From assembly GCF_900163655.1 (NCBI RefSeq), contig NZ_FWFG01000068.1, positions 106,009 to 170,008 of the forward strand: a stretch of 64,000 nt of DNA, in the 5' to 3' direction. Below are positions 23,231-31,384 of this stretch, in pieces. The first letter of the stretch is position 1; each line of letters opens with the position of its first letter. Origin of the DNA: Brachybacterium nesterenkovii (GTDB lineage: Bacteria > Actinomycetota > Actinomycetes > Actinomycetales > Dermabacteraceae). Position numbers and translations under genes: made by a program. The notes beneath the pieces are model-generated. The model did not search any database. It was not told the origin of the DNA and was given only the letters and a program-made list of their open reading frames with translations.

Positions 23231-23446
23231 GTGCGCCTTCCCGATGACGTCGTGCGCTTCCTCGATCGAGCCGTCGACCGGGGCGTCGCGTCGAGCCGCG
23301 CCGCCCTCGTCGCCCAGGCGGTGGAGCGGGAGATGCGCCAGCAGGCCGCCGAGGACGATGCCGAGATCCTGCGGACCGCCGGCGCCGCGGACGACCTCGA
23401 CTCCCTCGTGGCCTGGACCGCGGCCGGCAGTCGGCTCGAGGACTGA
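23231..23446 (+). CDS. MazE-type ribbon-helix-helix antitoxin
   Basis: A 71-residue protein. The first 40 residues (VRLPDDVVRFLDRAVDRG, then SSRAALVAQAVEREM) form a ribbon-helix-helix DNA-binding domain, and the acidic C-terminus would wrap the toxin. The GTG start lies 15 nt after the pcrA stop, and the toxin ATG follows 3 nt after its own stop, the normal antitoxin-first layout. It probably autoregulates. Assignment rests on fold, order and the toxin behind it. Confidence 0.82.
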   Translation: MRLPDDVVRFLDRAVDRGVASSRAALVAQAVEREMRQQAAEDDAEILRTAGAADDLDSLVAWTAAGSRLED

Positions 23447-23449
23447 CGG

Positions 23450-23767
23450 ATGCGGGAGATCCGCCTGGCGAAGCTCGACACGACCCGACCGGTGCTGATC
23501 CTGACCCGCGACACGGCCCGATCCGCGATGACGAAGGTGACGGTCGCCCCCATCACCTCCACGGTCAAGGGGCTGTCGAGCGAAGTGCGGCTCGGTAAAC
23601 GCAACGGGCTCGAGCATGACTGCGCGGCCGCGCTCGACAACACGGTCACGATCCCCGCCGCGCTGCTGGGACGCACGATCGGCTTCCTCCGTCCCGAGCA
23701 GGAGAGGGACCTCGCGGCGGCCGTTGTCCTCGCCTTCGACCTCGATCTTCCCCTCATGGACGGCTGA
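23450..23767 (+). CDS. MazF/PemK-type toxin (mRNA interferase)
   Basis: A 105-residue toxin of the type II MazF/PemK family, an RNase that cleaves mRNA or tRNA at short sequences when freed from its antitoxin. RPVLILTRDTARSAMTKVTV and VAPITSTVKGLSSEVRLG are the barrel core with the catalytic Arg and Ser/Thr, and LDNTVTIPAALLGRTIGFL closes the fold. It is adjacent to the RHH antitoxin, 3 nt downstream. Cleavage specificity cannot be deduced. Its 3' end overlaps the GNAT gene fragment on the other strand by 14 bp. Confidence 0.86.
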   Translation: MREIRLAKLDTTRPVLILTRDTARSAMTKVTVAPITSTVKGLSSEVRLGKRNGLEHDCAAALDNTVTIPAALLGRTIGFLRPEQERDLAAAVVLAFDLDLPLMDG

Positions 23768-23912
23768 GGGCCGATTCCTCAGCAGGCGGGTCAGGACTCT
23801 GCACCCCGGCGCCGGCGCCGGACGTGCGGAGCATGTAGCCCGGCGAGGCCTCGAGCAGATGCTGGACCGCATCGACGTCGGCGGGAGAGAGCGGACGGAG
23901 CGAGAACGGCAT
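23754..23912 (-). pseudogene. Truncated GNAT acetyltransferase N-terminus
   Basis: A 52-codon frame reading MPFSLRPLSPADVDAVQHLL and then EASPGYMLRTSG, which resembles the first strand and helix of a GNAT acetyltransferase (substrate side). It ends at a TGA inside the mazF 3' end, so strands 2-7 and the acetyl-CoA loop are absent. It looks like a remnant cut when the toxin-antitoxin pair arrived. A genuine small protein is possible but less likely. Confidence 0.5.
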
Positions 23913-23929
23913 GCGGTGAGCCTATGAGG

Positions 23930-24005
23930 TGACAGAACCGGTAGCCCTGCGTGCAGACGCCCCGCTCAGGCGCATCGTCTGCACGTATAGCTGCCAGTTC
24001 TGTCA
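23930..24005. repeat. 76-bp imperfect inverted repeat (MITE- or IS-end-like)
   Basis: The 30-nt arms at 23930-23959 and 23976-24005 match at 25 of 30 positions as inverted copies: outer TGACAGAAC/GTTCTGTCA and inner CGTGCAGACG/CGTCTGCACG blocks are exact, separated by a 16-nt centre. It is clearly less GC-rich than its surroundings. It lies between the toxin-antitoxin/GNAT remnant and the nitrite reductase stop. It might be a mini-transposon, abutted insertion-sequence ends, or a large bidirectional terminator. Confidence 0.6.
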
Positions 24006-24038
24006 GGAGCGCCGGGCGGTGTGCAGGCTGAGCAGGGC

Positions 24039-26759
24039 TCAGGCCGTGACCTCGATGATCCCGCGCGCCCCGCGCTCCATCTCCACGAAGGAGTGGTTGA
24101 CGAAGGTGTAGTGCCCCGGCTCCTCGAACACCATCTCCACGAAGCCGCCCTGGGCGGAGGCCAGGTCGAGGGCCTGCGCGCCGCCGCCGGTCTCCTGCTC
24201 CGGCCGCAGCAGGAACGCGCCCTCCTTGAACACGGTGTCGAACTGGGCGCCCACCACGTGGAAGCTGATGCCCCGGCTCGGTCCGGCGGCCAGTACCCAG
24301 ATGCGCACGCGCTCGCCGACCTTCGCCTGCAGCGGCGCATGCACGTACTGGTTGGCATGGCCGTTGAACATCGTGAGGTCCGGCTTCTCCTCGGCGATCT
24401 TGCCGGCGTCCACCTCGCCGCCGTCCGGGCCCAGGTAGGCCTCCGACTGGACCAGCACCCACTCCTTATCCACGACCGCGGCGGTCGCGGGCGTCACGAT
24501 CACGGCGCCGAACATGCCCGCGGCGATGTGCATGCTCATCGGCATGGTCGAGCAGTGGTAGAGCCAGATGCCCGAGCGGTGGAGCTGGAAGACGTAGTCG
24601 AGGGCCTCGCCCGGCGGGATCGTGCGCATGTTCGCGTCGGGGGAGACCGTGCCGGCGTGGAAGTCGACCGAGTGGCCCATCGAGCCGTTGTTCACCAGAT
24701 GCACGGCCATCGTGTCGCCGATCGAGGCGCGCAGTACCGGCCCCATGGGGCGCCCGCCGAAGGTCATCACCGTCTGCGGCACGCCCGGGGCGAGCTCCTG
24801 CACGTCCTCCGTCACGACCAGCTCGATCTCCTGGCGGCCCGGGGCGGGCAGCGGGGGCAGAGCGGCATCGCGCGTGACGAAGCCGTCGCCCGGGGGCACC
24901 GTGAGGTCCACCGTGCGGCGCTCGCCCGCGGCACCCGAGCCCATCGAGGCCATGTCGTGGCCCTCGTGGCCGCCGCCGTCGGAAGCCGCCGAGCCGGCCG
25001 CGCCGACGGCCCTGACGGTCAGGACCATGCCCATCGCCCGGTGCCCGGCGATCGAGCACCAGCCGTCGATATCGCCGGTGACGACGCCCGTCGTGATCGT
25101 GCCGCTTGCTCCGGGGGCGAGGCGCCCCGTGGTCTCGCCGGTCGCGAGCACGAGATCGTGCACCTGCTCCGGATCCTCGTTGCGGACGGTGATCTCGAGC
25201 GTGTCTCCGGCCGGGACGTCGATCACGGCGGGGGTGAAGCGCATGCCGGCGGCGACCACGGCGACCTTCGTGGTGTGCCCGGTGGGGGCGACGTCGCCGG
25301 AGCCGCCGGAGGACCCGGCATCGTCACCCCTGCCGCTGCCGCCGCCGATCGCGCTGCCGAGCGCGACGGCGCCGAGCACCCCGCCCAGCCCCACGACGGC
25401 CTCGGCGAAGTGGCGGCGGTCGGTGCCGGGGGCGGCGGGACGAGCCTGTGCCCTCGCCGCCGACGCTCCCGCGGGAGCGTCGTCCGACGGGGGCTCCGCC
25501 GCCTCGGCCGCCGTGCGCTTGCGCTCGCGCACCGAGACGATGACCATGCGGATCATCAGCGGCAGCACCGCCGCGAACGCGCCGAACACCACCAGGGACA
25601 CCAGCACCCGGGTCCAGGAGTCCTGGGACAGCAGGAAGACGATCAGGCCCGCATTGACGATCGCGACCCGGCCCGCGCCGAAGCGATCCATCTCCGCCAG
25701 GGCCGCCCGCACCGCACGGGGCCCGCCGCCCATCACGGTGGGCATGAGGTGGCTCATCGCGCCCAGCAGCAGCTGCAGCAGGAACCCGGCGACGAAGGGG
25801 ACCGTCAGCTGCTGGACGTCCCCGGCCAGCAGCTCATGGCCGCCGGGCGGGCCCGTCCGACCGGCGATCACGGCGAGCGCGATGACGGAGCCGATCAGCC
25901 AGAGCACGCCCGCGGCCACCGACAGCGCCGCGAACGTCGTCGGCGCGCTCGCCCGGGCGCAGGCCACGAGATGACGGCCGATGATCCCCAGGCCCACCAG
26001 GTAGAGCACGGTACCCGCCGCCACCGCGAGCCCGACGCCCCCGAGCGCCCCGCCGATCATCACGGCCAGGGCCCCCAGCATCACGATCAGCGCGCGGCTG
26101 CCCGCGCGGTCCTGCCCCTCCTGCATGCGGGTGCGCAGGATCGTCGGCCACAGCGTCACGAGCGTCCCGGCCGCCGTGATCCCGACGAAGCCCAGCACAT
26201 TGGTGATCTGGTGGGCCAGGAGCACGCGCCCCTGCCACGGCTCACCGAGGCCGAAGGCCAGGAAGGACCCCAGCAGGGCGCCGACGGGCAGCAGCAGAGC
26301 GGCGCCGACGTAGAAGCGGACGGTCGCGGTGAAGCGCGCCGGGAGCGCCCGGCGCAGCTGCCCCAGCAGCGAGAGCGCGTACCAGGTCATCGCGCCCGCG
26401 ACGATCAGGGCGCCGGCGCTCGTGACGATCGGCTGCTCGGCCACCATGCCCGTGCAGGTCACGGCGACGCCGAGGGTGAGCGCGTAGATGCGCCGGACCT
26501 GGACGCGGCGGTCGGCCTCGTCCAGCCGCACCTTCAGCAGGGACTCCGCGAAGTGCTGGCCCCAGATCATGATTGACGTGGTCACGAGGCCGAGGGTGAC
26601 CATGTGCACGAGCAGCCAGCGCGACTGCGGGATCCAGCGGTGGACGACCACGAGGACGATCAGCGCGGCCATCCACCACAGGATCGGCCGGGAGGCCTTG
26701 CGATGCCAGGCGCCGCGACCGGTCGGCGAGGCAGGACGGGCGGGGGAGGGCAGGGTCAA
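24039..26759 (-). CDS. nirK: Copper nitrite reductase fused to a cupredoxin and an N-terminal membrane domain
   Basis: A 906-residue protein predicted to reduce nitrite to NO outside the membrane. Residues about 25-410 are ten or so membrane helices with in-membrane histidines (LLVHMVTLGL, LLAHQITNV, MSHLMPT), NnrS-like. Residues 498-583 are a cupredoxin with type 1 copper ligands H534, C568, H573, M578. Residues 640-906 are an AniA-like NirK: type 1 ligands H696, C736, H744, M749; type 2 ligands H701, H735, H889; catalytic D699 and H834. All ligands are intact. The TTG start at 26759 overlaps the upstream stop (TTGA) and has GAAAGG before it; a later ATG at residue 30 is the alternative. The attached cupredoxin may be its electron donor. 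Confidence 0.88.
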   Translation of the reverse strand: MTLPSPARPASPTGRGAWHRKASRPILWWMAALIVLVVVHRWIPQSRWLLVHMVTLGLVTTSIMIWGQHFAESLLKVRLDEADRRVQVRRIYALTLGVAVTCTGMVAEQPIVTSAGALIVAGAMTWYALSLLGQLRRALPARFTATVRFYVGAALLLPVGALLGSFLAFGLGEPWQGRVLLAHQITNVLGFVGITAAGTLVTLWPTILRTRMQEGQDRAGSRALIVMLGALAVMIGGALGGVGLAVAAGTVLYLVGLGIIGRHLVACARASAPTTFAALSVAAGVLWLIGSVIALAVIAGRTGPPGGHELLAGDVQQLTVPFVAGFLLQLLLGAMSHLMPTVMGGGPRAVRAALAEMDRFGAGRVAIVNAGLIVFLLSQDSWTRVLVSLVVFGAFAAVLPLMIRMVIVSVRERKRTAAEAAEPPSDDAPAGASAARAQARPAAPGTDRRHFAEAVVGLGGVLGAVALGSAIGGGSGRGDDAGSSGGSGDVAPTGHTTKVAVVAAGMRFTPAVIDVPAGDTLEITVRNEDPEQVHDLVLATGETTGRLAPGASGTITTGVVTGDIDGWCSIAGHRAMGMVLTVRAVGAAGSAASDGGGHEGHDMASMGSGAAGERRTVDLTVPPGDGFVTRDAALPPLPAPGRQEIELVVTEDVQELAPGVPQTVMTFGGRPMGPVLRASIGDTMAVHLVNNGSMGHSVDFHAGTVSPDANMRTIPPGEALDYVFQLHRSGIWLYHCSTMPMSMHIAAGMFGAVIVTPATAAVVDKEWVLVQSEAYLGPDGGEVDAGKIAEEKPDLTMFNGHANQYVHAPLQAKVGERVRIWVLAAGPSRGISFHVVGAQFDTVFKEGAFLLRPEQETGGGAQALDLASAQGGFVEMVFEEPGHYTFVNHSFVEMERGARGIIEVTA

Positions 26760-27853
26760 CGGAGGGCCTTTCGACGACGGCGCCGCCGCACCTGGGATGC
26801 GGACAGCGCGGCGAACAGGAGGAGGGAGACGATGCCGAGGACCCCGCCGCTCCGGACAGCGGCGGGGAGATCGAGCGCATCGCCGATCCCCAGGCGGATC
26901 AGCAGGGACAGGTGCAGCAGCGCGGACGGGACGTGCATCCACGGGGTGTACGGCAGGTCCACGCGGAGCACGGCGGGCAGGATGATGGGCGCATGGGCCA
27001 TGATCATCGCGATCACGAAGCCCAGGAAGAAGGCGTGGACGAGGGCGTCGTAGGAGCGGGTCCCGGAGACGACCGGCCCGATGACGAGCCACAGCCCGGC
27101 GGGCACCAGCAGCCACAGGTAGCCCAGCGACAGCTGGATACCGACGAAGCCGGGCAGACCGCCCGCGCGGGCGGTGCGCAGCGCGGGATCGTGCACGAGC
27201 AGCCACGCGACGGCGGCGATGAGCAGCACCGCGAGCAGGCGGACGCCGATGCCCGGGGCGACGAGGGAGACCGGCAGGGAGCCCAGGACGGCGATGCCGA
27301 TCACGAGCAGACCCACCGGGCGACGCAGCACGATCCGGGACAGCTCGAGGCGCTCGCCGAGGATCGTCAGCAGCACGAAGGCCATCAGGCACGGCAGCAC
27401 GTGGGAGACGGGCGAGCCGGCCAGCAGCCCGATCGCCCCGATGGTCGCGGCGATCGCCCCGGCCGCCTGCAGCGCGACGGCGTCGTCCCGGCTGCGCCGC
27501 CACAGCGGCACGTACAGGGCTACCATCGCCGCGGCACCCAGTACCGTCAGGGTGCGTCCGACCGCGAGGGGCAGCGGCGCGAGGATCAGGGCGATGCCGC
27601 CGAGCCCCAGCAGCAGGGGCGAGACGAAGCCCCACGTCCGGGCGAGGGCCGCGGCGCGCTCGAGGGCGATGACGGTCGCGACGAAGCCCAGCACCATCAG
27701 CGGGCCGTGCTGGTCGGCGAGCCGCGCGAGGTCGACGGGGGCATGGACGCCCAGCAGGATCGCGGCGCCGTCGAGCCCGGCGAGCAGCGCGGCGCCGGCC
27801 GGGAGGAGCAGGACCAGGCGTGCGGCGGGGTGCGTTGAAAGCCCCTCGTTCAT
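26756..27853 (-). CDS. NnrS-like polytopic membrane protein, partner of nirK
   Basis: A 365-residue protein with 11-12 membrane helices. HAFFLGFVIAMIMAHAPIILP resembles the His-rich helix of NnrS, a heme-copper membrane protein that eases nitric oxide stress, and DQHGPLMVLGFVATVIALER at the N-terminus fits the same family. The start at 27853 lacks a strong ribosome site. The stop overlaps the TTG of the nitrite reductase gene, so the two are co-translated and probably act together in NO/nitrite metabolism. Whether it binds heme is not shown. Confidence 0.72.
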   Translation of the reverse strand: MNEGLSTHPAARLVLLLPAGAALLAGLDGAAILLGVHAPVDLARLADQHGPLMVLGFVATVIALERAAALARTWGFVSPLLLGLGGIALILAPLPLAVGRTLTVLGAAAMVALYVPLWRRSRDDAVALQAAGAIAATIGAIGLLAGSPVSHVLPCLMAFVLLTILGERLELSRIVLRRPVGLLVIGIAVLGSLPVSLVAPGIGVRLLAVLLIAAVAWLLVHDPALRTARAGGLPGFVGIQLSLGYLWLLVPAGLWLVIGPVVSGTRSYDALVHAFFLGFVIAMIMAHAPIILPAVLRVDLPYTPWMHVPSALLHLSLLIRLGIGDALDLPAAVRSGGVLGIVSLLLFAALSASQVRRRRRRKALR

Positions 27854-27953
27854 CGCAGGGGGGTGCAGTCGTCGGCGAGGAGGATCATCGGTGCCGACAC
27901 TACTCGCGAGGGATGCGGCGATGACTGTTGAGCGGCTCCTGGAGCGGGAGCGG

Positions 27954-27983
27954 CCGGAACTGGGCGGGTTGACGCCGTTCCGG
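27954..27983. promoter_or_regulatory. Inverted repeat over the putative TIR-gene promoter
   Basis: CCGGAAC (27954-27960) and GTTCCGG (27977-27983) form 7-bp arms around a 16-bp centre holding TTGACG (27969-27974), a -35-like box. A weak -10 (CAGAGT, 27993-27998) follows. It could be an operator controlling the TIR gene; the spacing is loose. Confidence 0.3.
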
Positions 27984-28087
27984 CGATCTGTCCAGAGTGG
28001 GGCATGAGCGTCGACCCCCGAGCCGCAGCCGATGCGGGCAGACCTGAAGCGTCTGCGCAGAGCACGGGAGCGAGGATCGTCTCGATC

Positions 28088-28999
28088 ATGAAGCTCCGAC
28101 GAGCTCTTGCGTCGAGCAGTGCGTATGACGCGCGATGGTTCCTCGAAGACTTCGGTCTGCTCGACCCGGCGGATGACACCGATATCAGTTCGATGAGCGA
28201 CGTGACGGATCGACTCCGCCGTGGGACCATCGACGAGCTCAGTGCCTTGCTCGCGTTCTTCGAGTCTGACGCGGTGGGAGTGCTGAGGACTGAGGCTCAG
28301 TTGCGCGCGCGCCTGGATTCGCAGGACCCGGACCGTCCCCTGCACCTCTTCGCGAGTCATGTCTCAGAGCACCAGGAGTTCGTCGAGGATGTGCGGGACC
28401 AGCTGGCCCGCTTCGGGGTCGATCTCTTCGTGGCCTCTCATTCGATCGACCCTGAGACGGAATGGGCGGAGAAGATCGAGATAGGGCTCGATGCCGCTCA
28501 TGCAGGTGTTGCCTTCCTGCATCCGGGGTTCTCCTCACGGCCGTACTGCCAGCAGGAGGTCGGCTGGCTCCTCGGGCGCAGAGTTCCTGTCTACCGCTTC
28601 CGTTTCGGGGAGGATCCACCAGCCATGCTCGACTCGAGACAGGGAGCGGACGCCGCAGGCTGGACGGCCGAACGGATCGCAGACGAAGTGCTCCAGCGAG
28701 TGCTCGAGGACTCGAATCTCGGGTCGCATCTGCGCACATCACTCTGCGGCGCCCTGAGGGATTCGACGTCCTTCCGCCTGACCGACCGCCTGTGGGATGT
28801 GCTCCCGAAGGACGCCCCCTTCACGCCTGACCAACTGGCGGACCTGGTGGACGCCGCCGAGAGCAACAGCCAGGTGTTCCGGGCGGAGCGGGCGAGCAGC
28901 GGCGACACCTACCGTCGCCTAATCCTCGACCTTCTCGGCAGCCAGTCGATTCCCGAGAGTCTGCGAGAGCGTGTGGACGAGCTGGCGACTCGGGACTGA
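28088..28999 (+). CDS. TIR-domain protein (predicted NAD-processing immune signalling protein)
   Basis: A 303-residue protein. Residues 1-80 are helical, opening MKLRRALASSSAYDARWFLE. Residues about 84-172 are a TIR domain: LHLFASHVSEHQEF (strand A), FGVDLFVASHSIDPETEW (strand B and BB-like loop), GVAFLHPGFSSRPYCQQEVG with Glu157 at the place of the catalytic glutamate of NAD-cleaving TIRs. About 130 helical residues follow, with no domain I recognise. An in-frame ATG at 28004 (with a weak promoter just before it) would add 28 low-complexity residues. The gene looks less GC-rich than neighbours and converges on the TIR-SLOG gene 44 bp away, suggesting acquired defence DNA. Confidence 0.82.
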   Translation: MKLRRALASSSAYDARWFLEDFGLLDPADDTDISSMSDVTDRLRRGTIDELSALLAFFESDAVGVLRTEAQLRARLDSQDPDRPLHLFASHVSEHQEFVEDVRDQLARFGVDLFVASHSIDPETEWAEKIEIGLDAAHAGVAFLHPGFSSRPYCQQEVGWLLGRRVPVYRFRFGEDPPAMLDSRQGADAAGWTAERIADEVLQRVLEDSNLGSHLRTSLCGALRDSTSFRLTDRLWDVLPKDAPFTPDQLADLVDAAESNSQVFRAERASSGDTYRRLILDLLGSQSIPESLRERVDELATRD

Positions 29000-29007
29000 A
29001 CGTCACA

Positions 29008-29021
29008 GGCCGAGTACGGCC
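29008..29021. terminator. Short hairpin between the convergent TIR genes
   Basis: GGCCG-AGTA-CGGCC in the 44-bp gap is a small stem that could stop transcription from both sides. It is weak (5 bp) compared with other terminators here. Confidence 0.35.
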
Positions 29022-29043
29022 ATCCAGCGGGAAGGCAGGCGCG

Positions 29044-31281
29044 TCAACCGCCCAGGGTCCTCGACAGGCCCAGGACTGCAAGGGTGGCGATGTCCCCTGG
29101 ACGGTGGCTGCGATGGAGCAGATCACGCTCGGTGCGGTCGAGACCGTCCGGAACGGCAGAGTCCCTGATCCCTCGGAGAGCCGTGGTGATAGCACCCTGC
29201 TCGTCGAGGAGATCGGGGCCGGTCTCGGAGCCGATCGCATTGGCGATCAGCTGGGCCGCACCACCGTACCCGCCAGCGGCGTAGAGCGGACTCCCGTCCG
29301 CCACGGTCCGGCTCGCCTCGTCGATCACGCCGGGAAGATCGCCGCTGTAACCCTCCGTCTTCCCTCCGACGACGACCCGGGCTTTGCACCTGGTGGTGAG
29401 AGCGCTCCGGAGATCCCGCAGGTCATCGAATGCGTCGACCTTCACGCTCTGCCACGAGAGGAACTCATCCTCGCTGAACTCGGTGAGAGGGATCGTGCGT
29501 CCGCACTCGTGTGCGAGATGGACTGTGCTCGCCTCACCGGCGTGATGGCGGAAATCGATCAGGTCTGACCACGAGGCGGATCGCAGTGCCCGGCGCGAGA
29601 GCACGAATTCGGCGACCGGCGTTCCGCCGAACCGCCTCTTGGCTTCGTCGGCGATGATGTGGGTGAACCCACCGCTTCGGAGATCTCCGCCGTAGATGAC
29701 AGTGCCTCCGGCGTTGAAGATCGCATGTGCCAACTCAGCGACGATGAGGTCGAGGTGTCTCGGGCTGAGACCGAGACGGGGGAGATCGGTGCTCTCGGAG
29801 ACGGAGAGGCCCACCGTGGTGCCGGCGAGTGCACGGGCGCTGACGCTGGGCGGGTTCCACTGCTCGACGCCTACTCGACCACCGCGGGCAGTGAACGTGC
29901 GCGGAGTGAGGAACTCGATCCTCCCGGGAGTTCCGGTGAGCCGTCCCAAGGCTGTCATCGTGGAGAGTTCGGCGGGTCCCAGAGGCGGGTCCGGGTGGAG
30001 CACCCACAGCTCCTCGCGCGCCTTGGCGGAGCGCGGATCGTTCTCCTCGGCTCTGGGCACCTCGTCCGTGAGGGGCCCGTGCTCGCTCGGGTCAGATACC
30101 CCCGTCGTGGCGAAGGGGTGGAATCGGTGGATCATGGTGACCGGCTCCGGGGCGCGGGACGGGAGCCAGTCGAAGCCGCCGGATTCTCGGTAGACCTGCT
30201 GGCGATTCCACAGGGCGTTCTTCAGCGCTTCGTCCACGAGTCGGCCGAGCGCCCGACGGATCGAGGACTCCTTCCGCTCGCGATCGAGCGCGATGGTCGG
30301 GACATGGTCCATCAGGAACGAGCCGCGGCGCTCCTCGGCCGACAGTGCCGACAGGCACACGATCGGGCAGTCGTGCTGCTTGGCCGAGAGGACCTCCTGC
30401 TGGGTCCATTCACGGCTGGAGTACTGGTCGGTGCGCACCATGAGCAACGCGCTGGAGGCGGCCTCCTTCAACATGCGAAGGCTGGAGTCCTCGGTCGTCT
30501 GGATGTCATGGGCGTCGAAGAACTCGGCGAGGCGCGTGCTGCGCACTTCGGTCCTCACGCACTCGATGAGCTGCTGGAGCTCTTCCGCTCTCGCCCCGTC
30601 AGGGCCCGTGAGTCCTCCACGGTCTTCCCAGGGAACAGATTCTCCCTGGTCGATCGGGATCGGCTCTGCGCGCTTGGTGTGGCTGATGAACACCGTCAGA
30701 CGTTTTCCCTTCCCCTCCGGGTCCAGGAGCCATTGCACGATGCTCTGGGCGACCTGAGGACCGGCGTCGGTGCATGAGCTGTCCAGGTCGCGGATGGCCT
30801 GGGGTGCCCCGGTCTGCCTCGTGAGCCAGGACCTCGAGTCGGGCGCATATCCCGGGAGGTGGACGGGAATGAGCTGTGCCTGACCTGCGGAGCGTGCCGC
30901 CGCGAGCCGCTCCCAGATGTCGATGACGTAATCTCGCCACGGCCTTGGACTCGACGTGGCTTGCGAGAGGCTGGTGCCCTGGCACAGCACGACCACGGTG
31001 TACTGGGCGACGGAGTCCGTCGGTGCGGCGTCCGCGGGGAGCGCGATGCTCCTTGGAGCGCCTCCATAGCTTCCGGATGAGCTCGTGCTGCGGGAGTAGA
31101 CCTCGACCGCTCCGCCGGCGAGTCCGGAGTACGTCGCCGAGTGGAAGTGGTCGTGGAGCGCGTCGAAGGCGGTGCCGCCCTCACGATCCCCTGGGTGCCA
31201 GACGACGATGATGTCCAGCAGAGCCTGTGCAGGGTCCCCGGAGCGAAGATCGTTCGTCGTCGTTGTGGTCTCGTCCTCCAA
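29044..31281 (-). CDS. TIR-like / TIR / SLOG fusion protein (predicted nucleotide-signal defence protein)
   Basis: A 745-residue three-part protein. Residues 20-185 look like a TIR/flavodoxin-type fold lacking an obvious catalytic Glu (LLDIIVVWHP, YTVVVLCQGTSL, AQLIPVHLPG strands). Residues 195-315 are a TIR domain: LTVFISHTKR, LAEFFDAHDIQTTED, SALLMVRTDQYSSREWTQQE with Glu296 as the catalytic candidate. Residues 488-685 are a SLOG domain of the TIR-associated kind: GLSVSESTDLPRLGLS, GGTVIYGGDLRSGGF, ARVVVGG, YAAGGYGGAAQLI. SLOG domains bind nucleotide-derived ligands; in Thoeris they sense the TIR product. The TTG at 31281 has GGGAGG 6 nt upstream; the ATG at 31362 is an alternative, while 31458 would overlap the upstream gene. 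It looks less GC-rich than its surroundings. Confidence 0.82.
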   Translation of the reverse strand: MEDETTTTTNDLRSGDPAQALLDIIVVWHPGDREGGTAFDALHDHFHSATYSGLAGGAVEVYSRSTSSSGSYGGAPRSIALPADAAPTDSVAQYTVVVLCQGTSLSQATSSPRPWRDYVIDIWERLAAARSAGQAQLIPVHLPGYAPDSRSWLTRQTGAPQAIRDLDSSCTDAGPQVAQSIVQWLLDPEGKGKRLTVFISHTKRAEPIPIDQGESVPWEDRGGLTGPDGARAEELQQLIECVRTEVRSTRLAEFFDAHDIQTTEDSSLRMLKEAASSALLMVRTDQYSSREWTQQEVLSAKQHDCPIVCLSALSAEERRGSFLMDHVPTIALDRERKESSIRRALGRLVDEALKNALWNRQQVYRESGGFDWLPSRAPEPVTMIHRFHPFATTGVSDPSEHGPLTDEVPRAEENDPRSAKAREELWVLHPDPPLGPAELSTMTALGRLTGTPGRIEFLTPRTFTARGGRVGVEQWNPPSVSARALAGTTVGLSVSESTDLPRLGLSPRHLDLIVAELAHAIFNAGGTVIYGGDLRSGGFTHIIADEAKRRFGGTPVAEFVLSRRALRSASWSDLIDFRHHAGEASTVHLAHECGRTIPLTEFSEDEFLSWQSVKVDAFDDLRDLRSALTTRCKARVVVGGKTEGYSGDLPGVIDEASRTVADGSPLYAAGGYGGAAQLIANAIGSETGPDLLDEQGAITTALRGIRDSAVPDGLDRTERDLLHRSHRPGDIATLAVLGLSRTLGG

Positions 31282-31384
31282 GTCCGACCTCCCAGAGCCA
31301 GAGCCCGAGGTGCCCGGTGTGGAGCACCCGGATGATGAGTGAGCCGCGGTGGCGGATCGCATCAGCCGACGCGTCGCTGCTGAA

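Noticed and set aside
28004..28087. Upstream start of the TIR gene
   Set aside because: Not excluded, but the 28 added residues are low-complexity and the next ATG starts the recognisable helical region.
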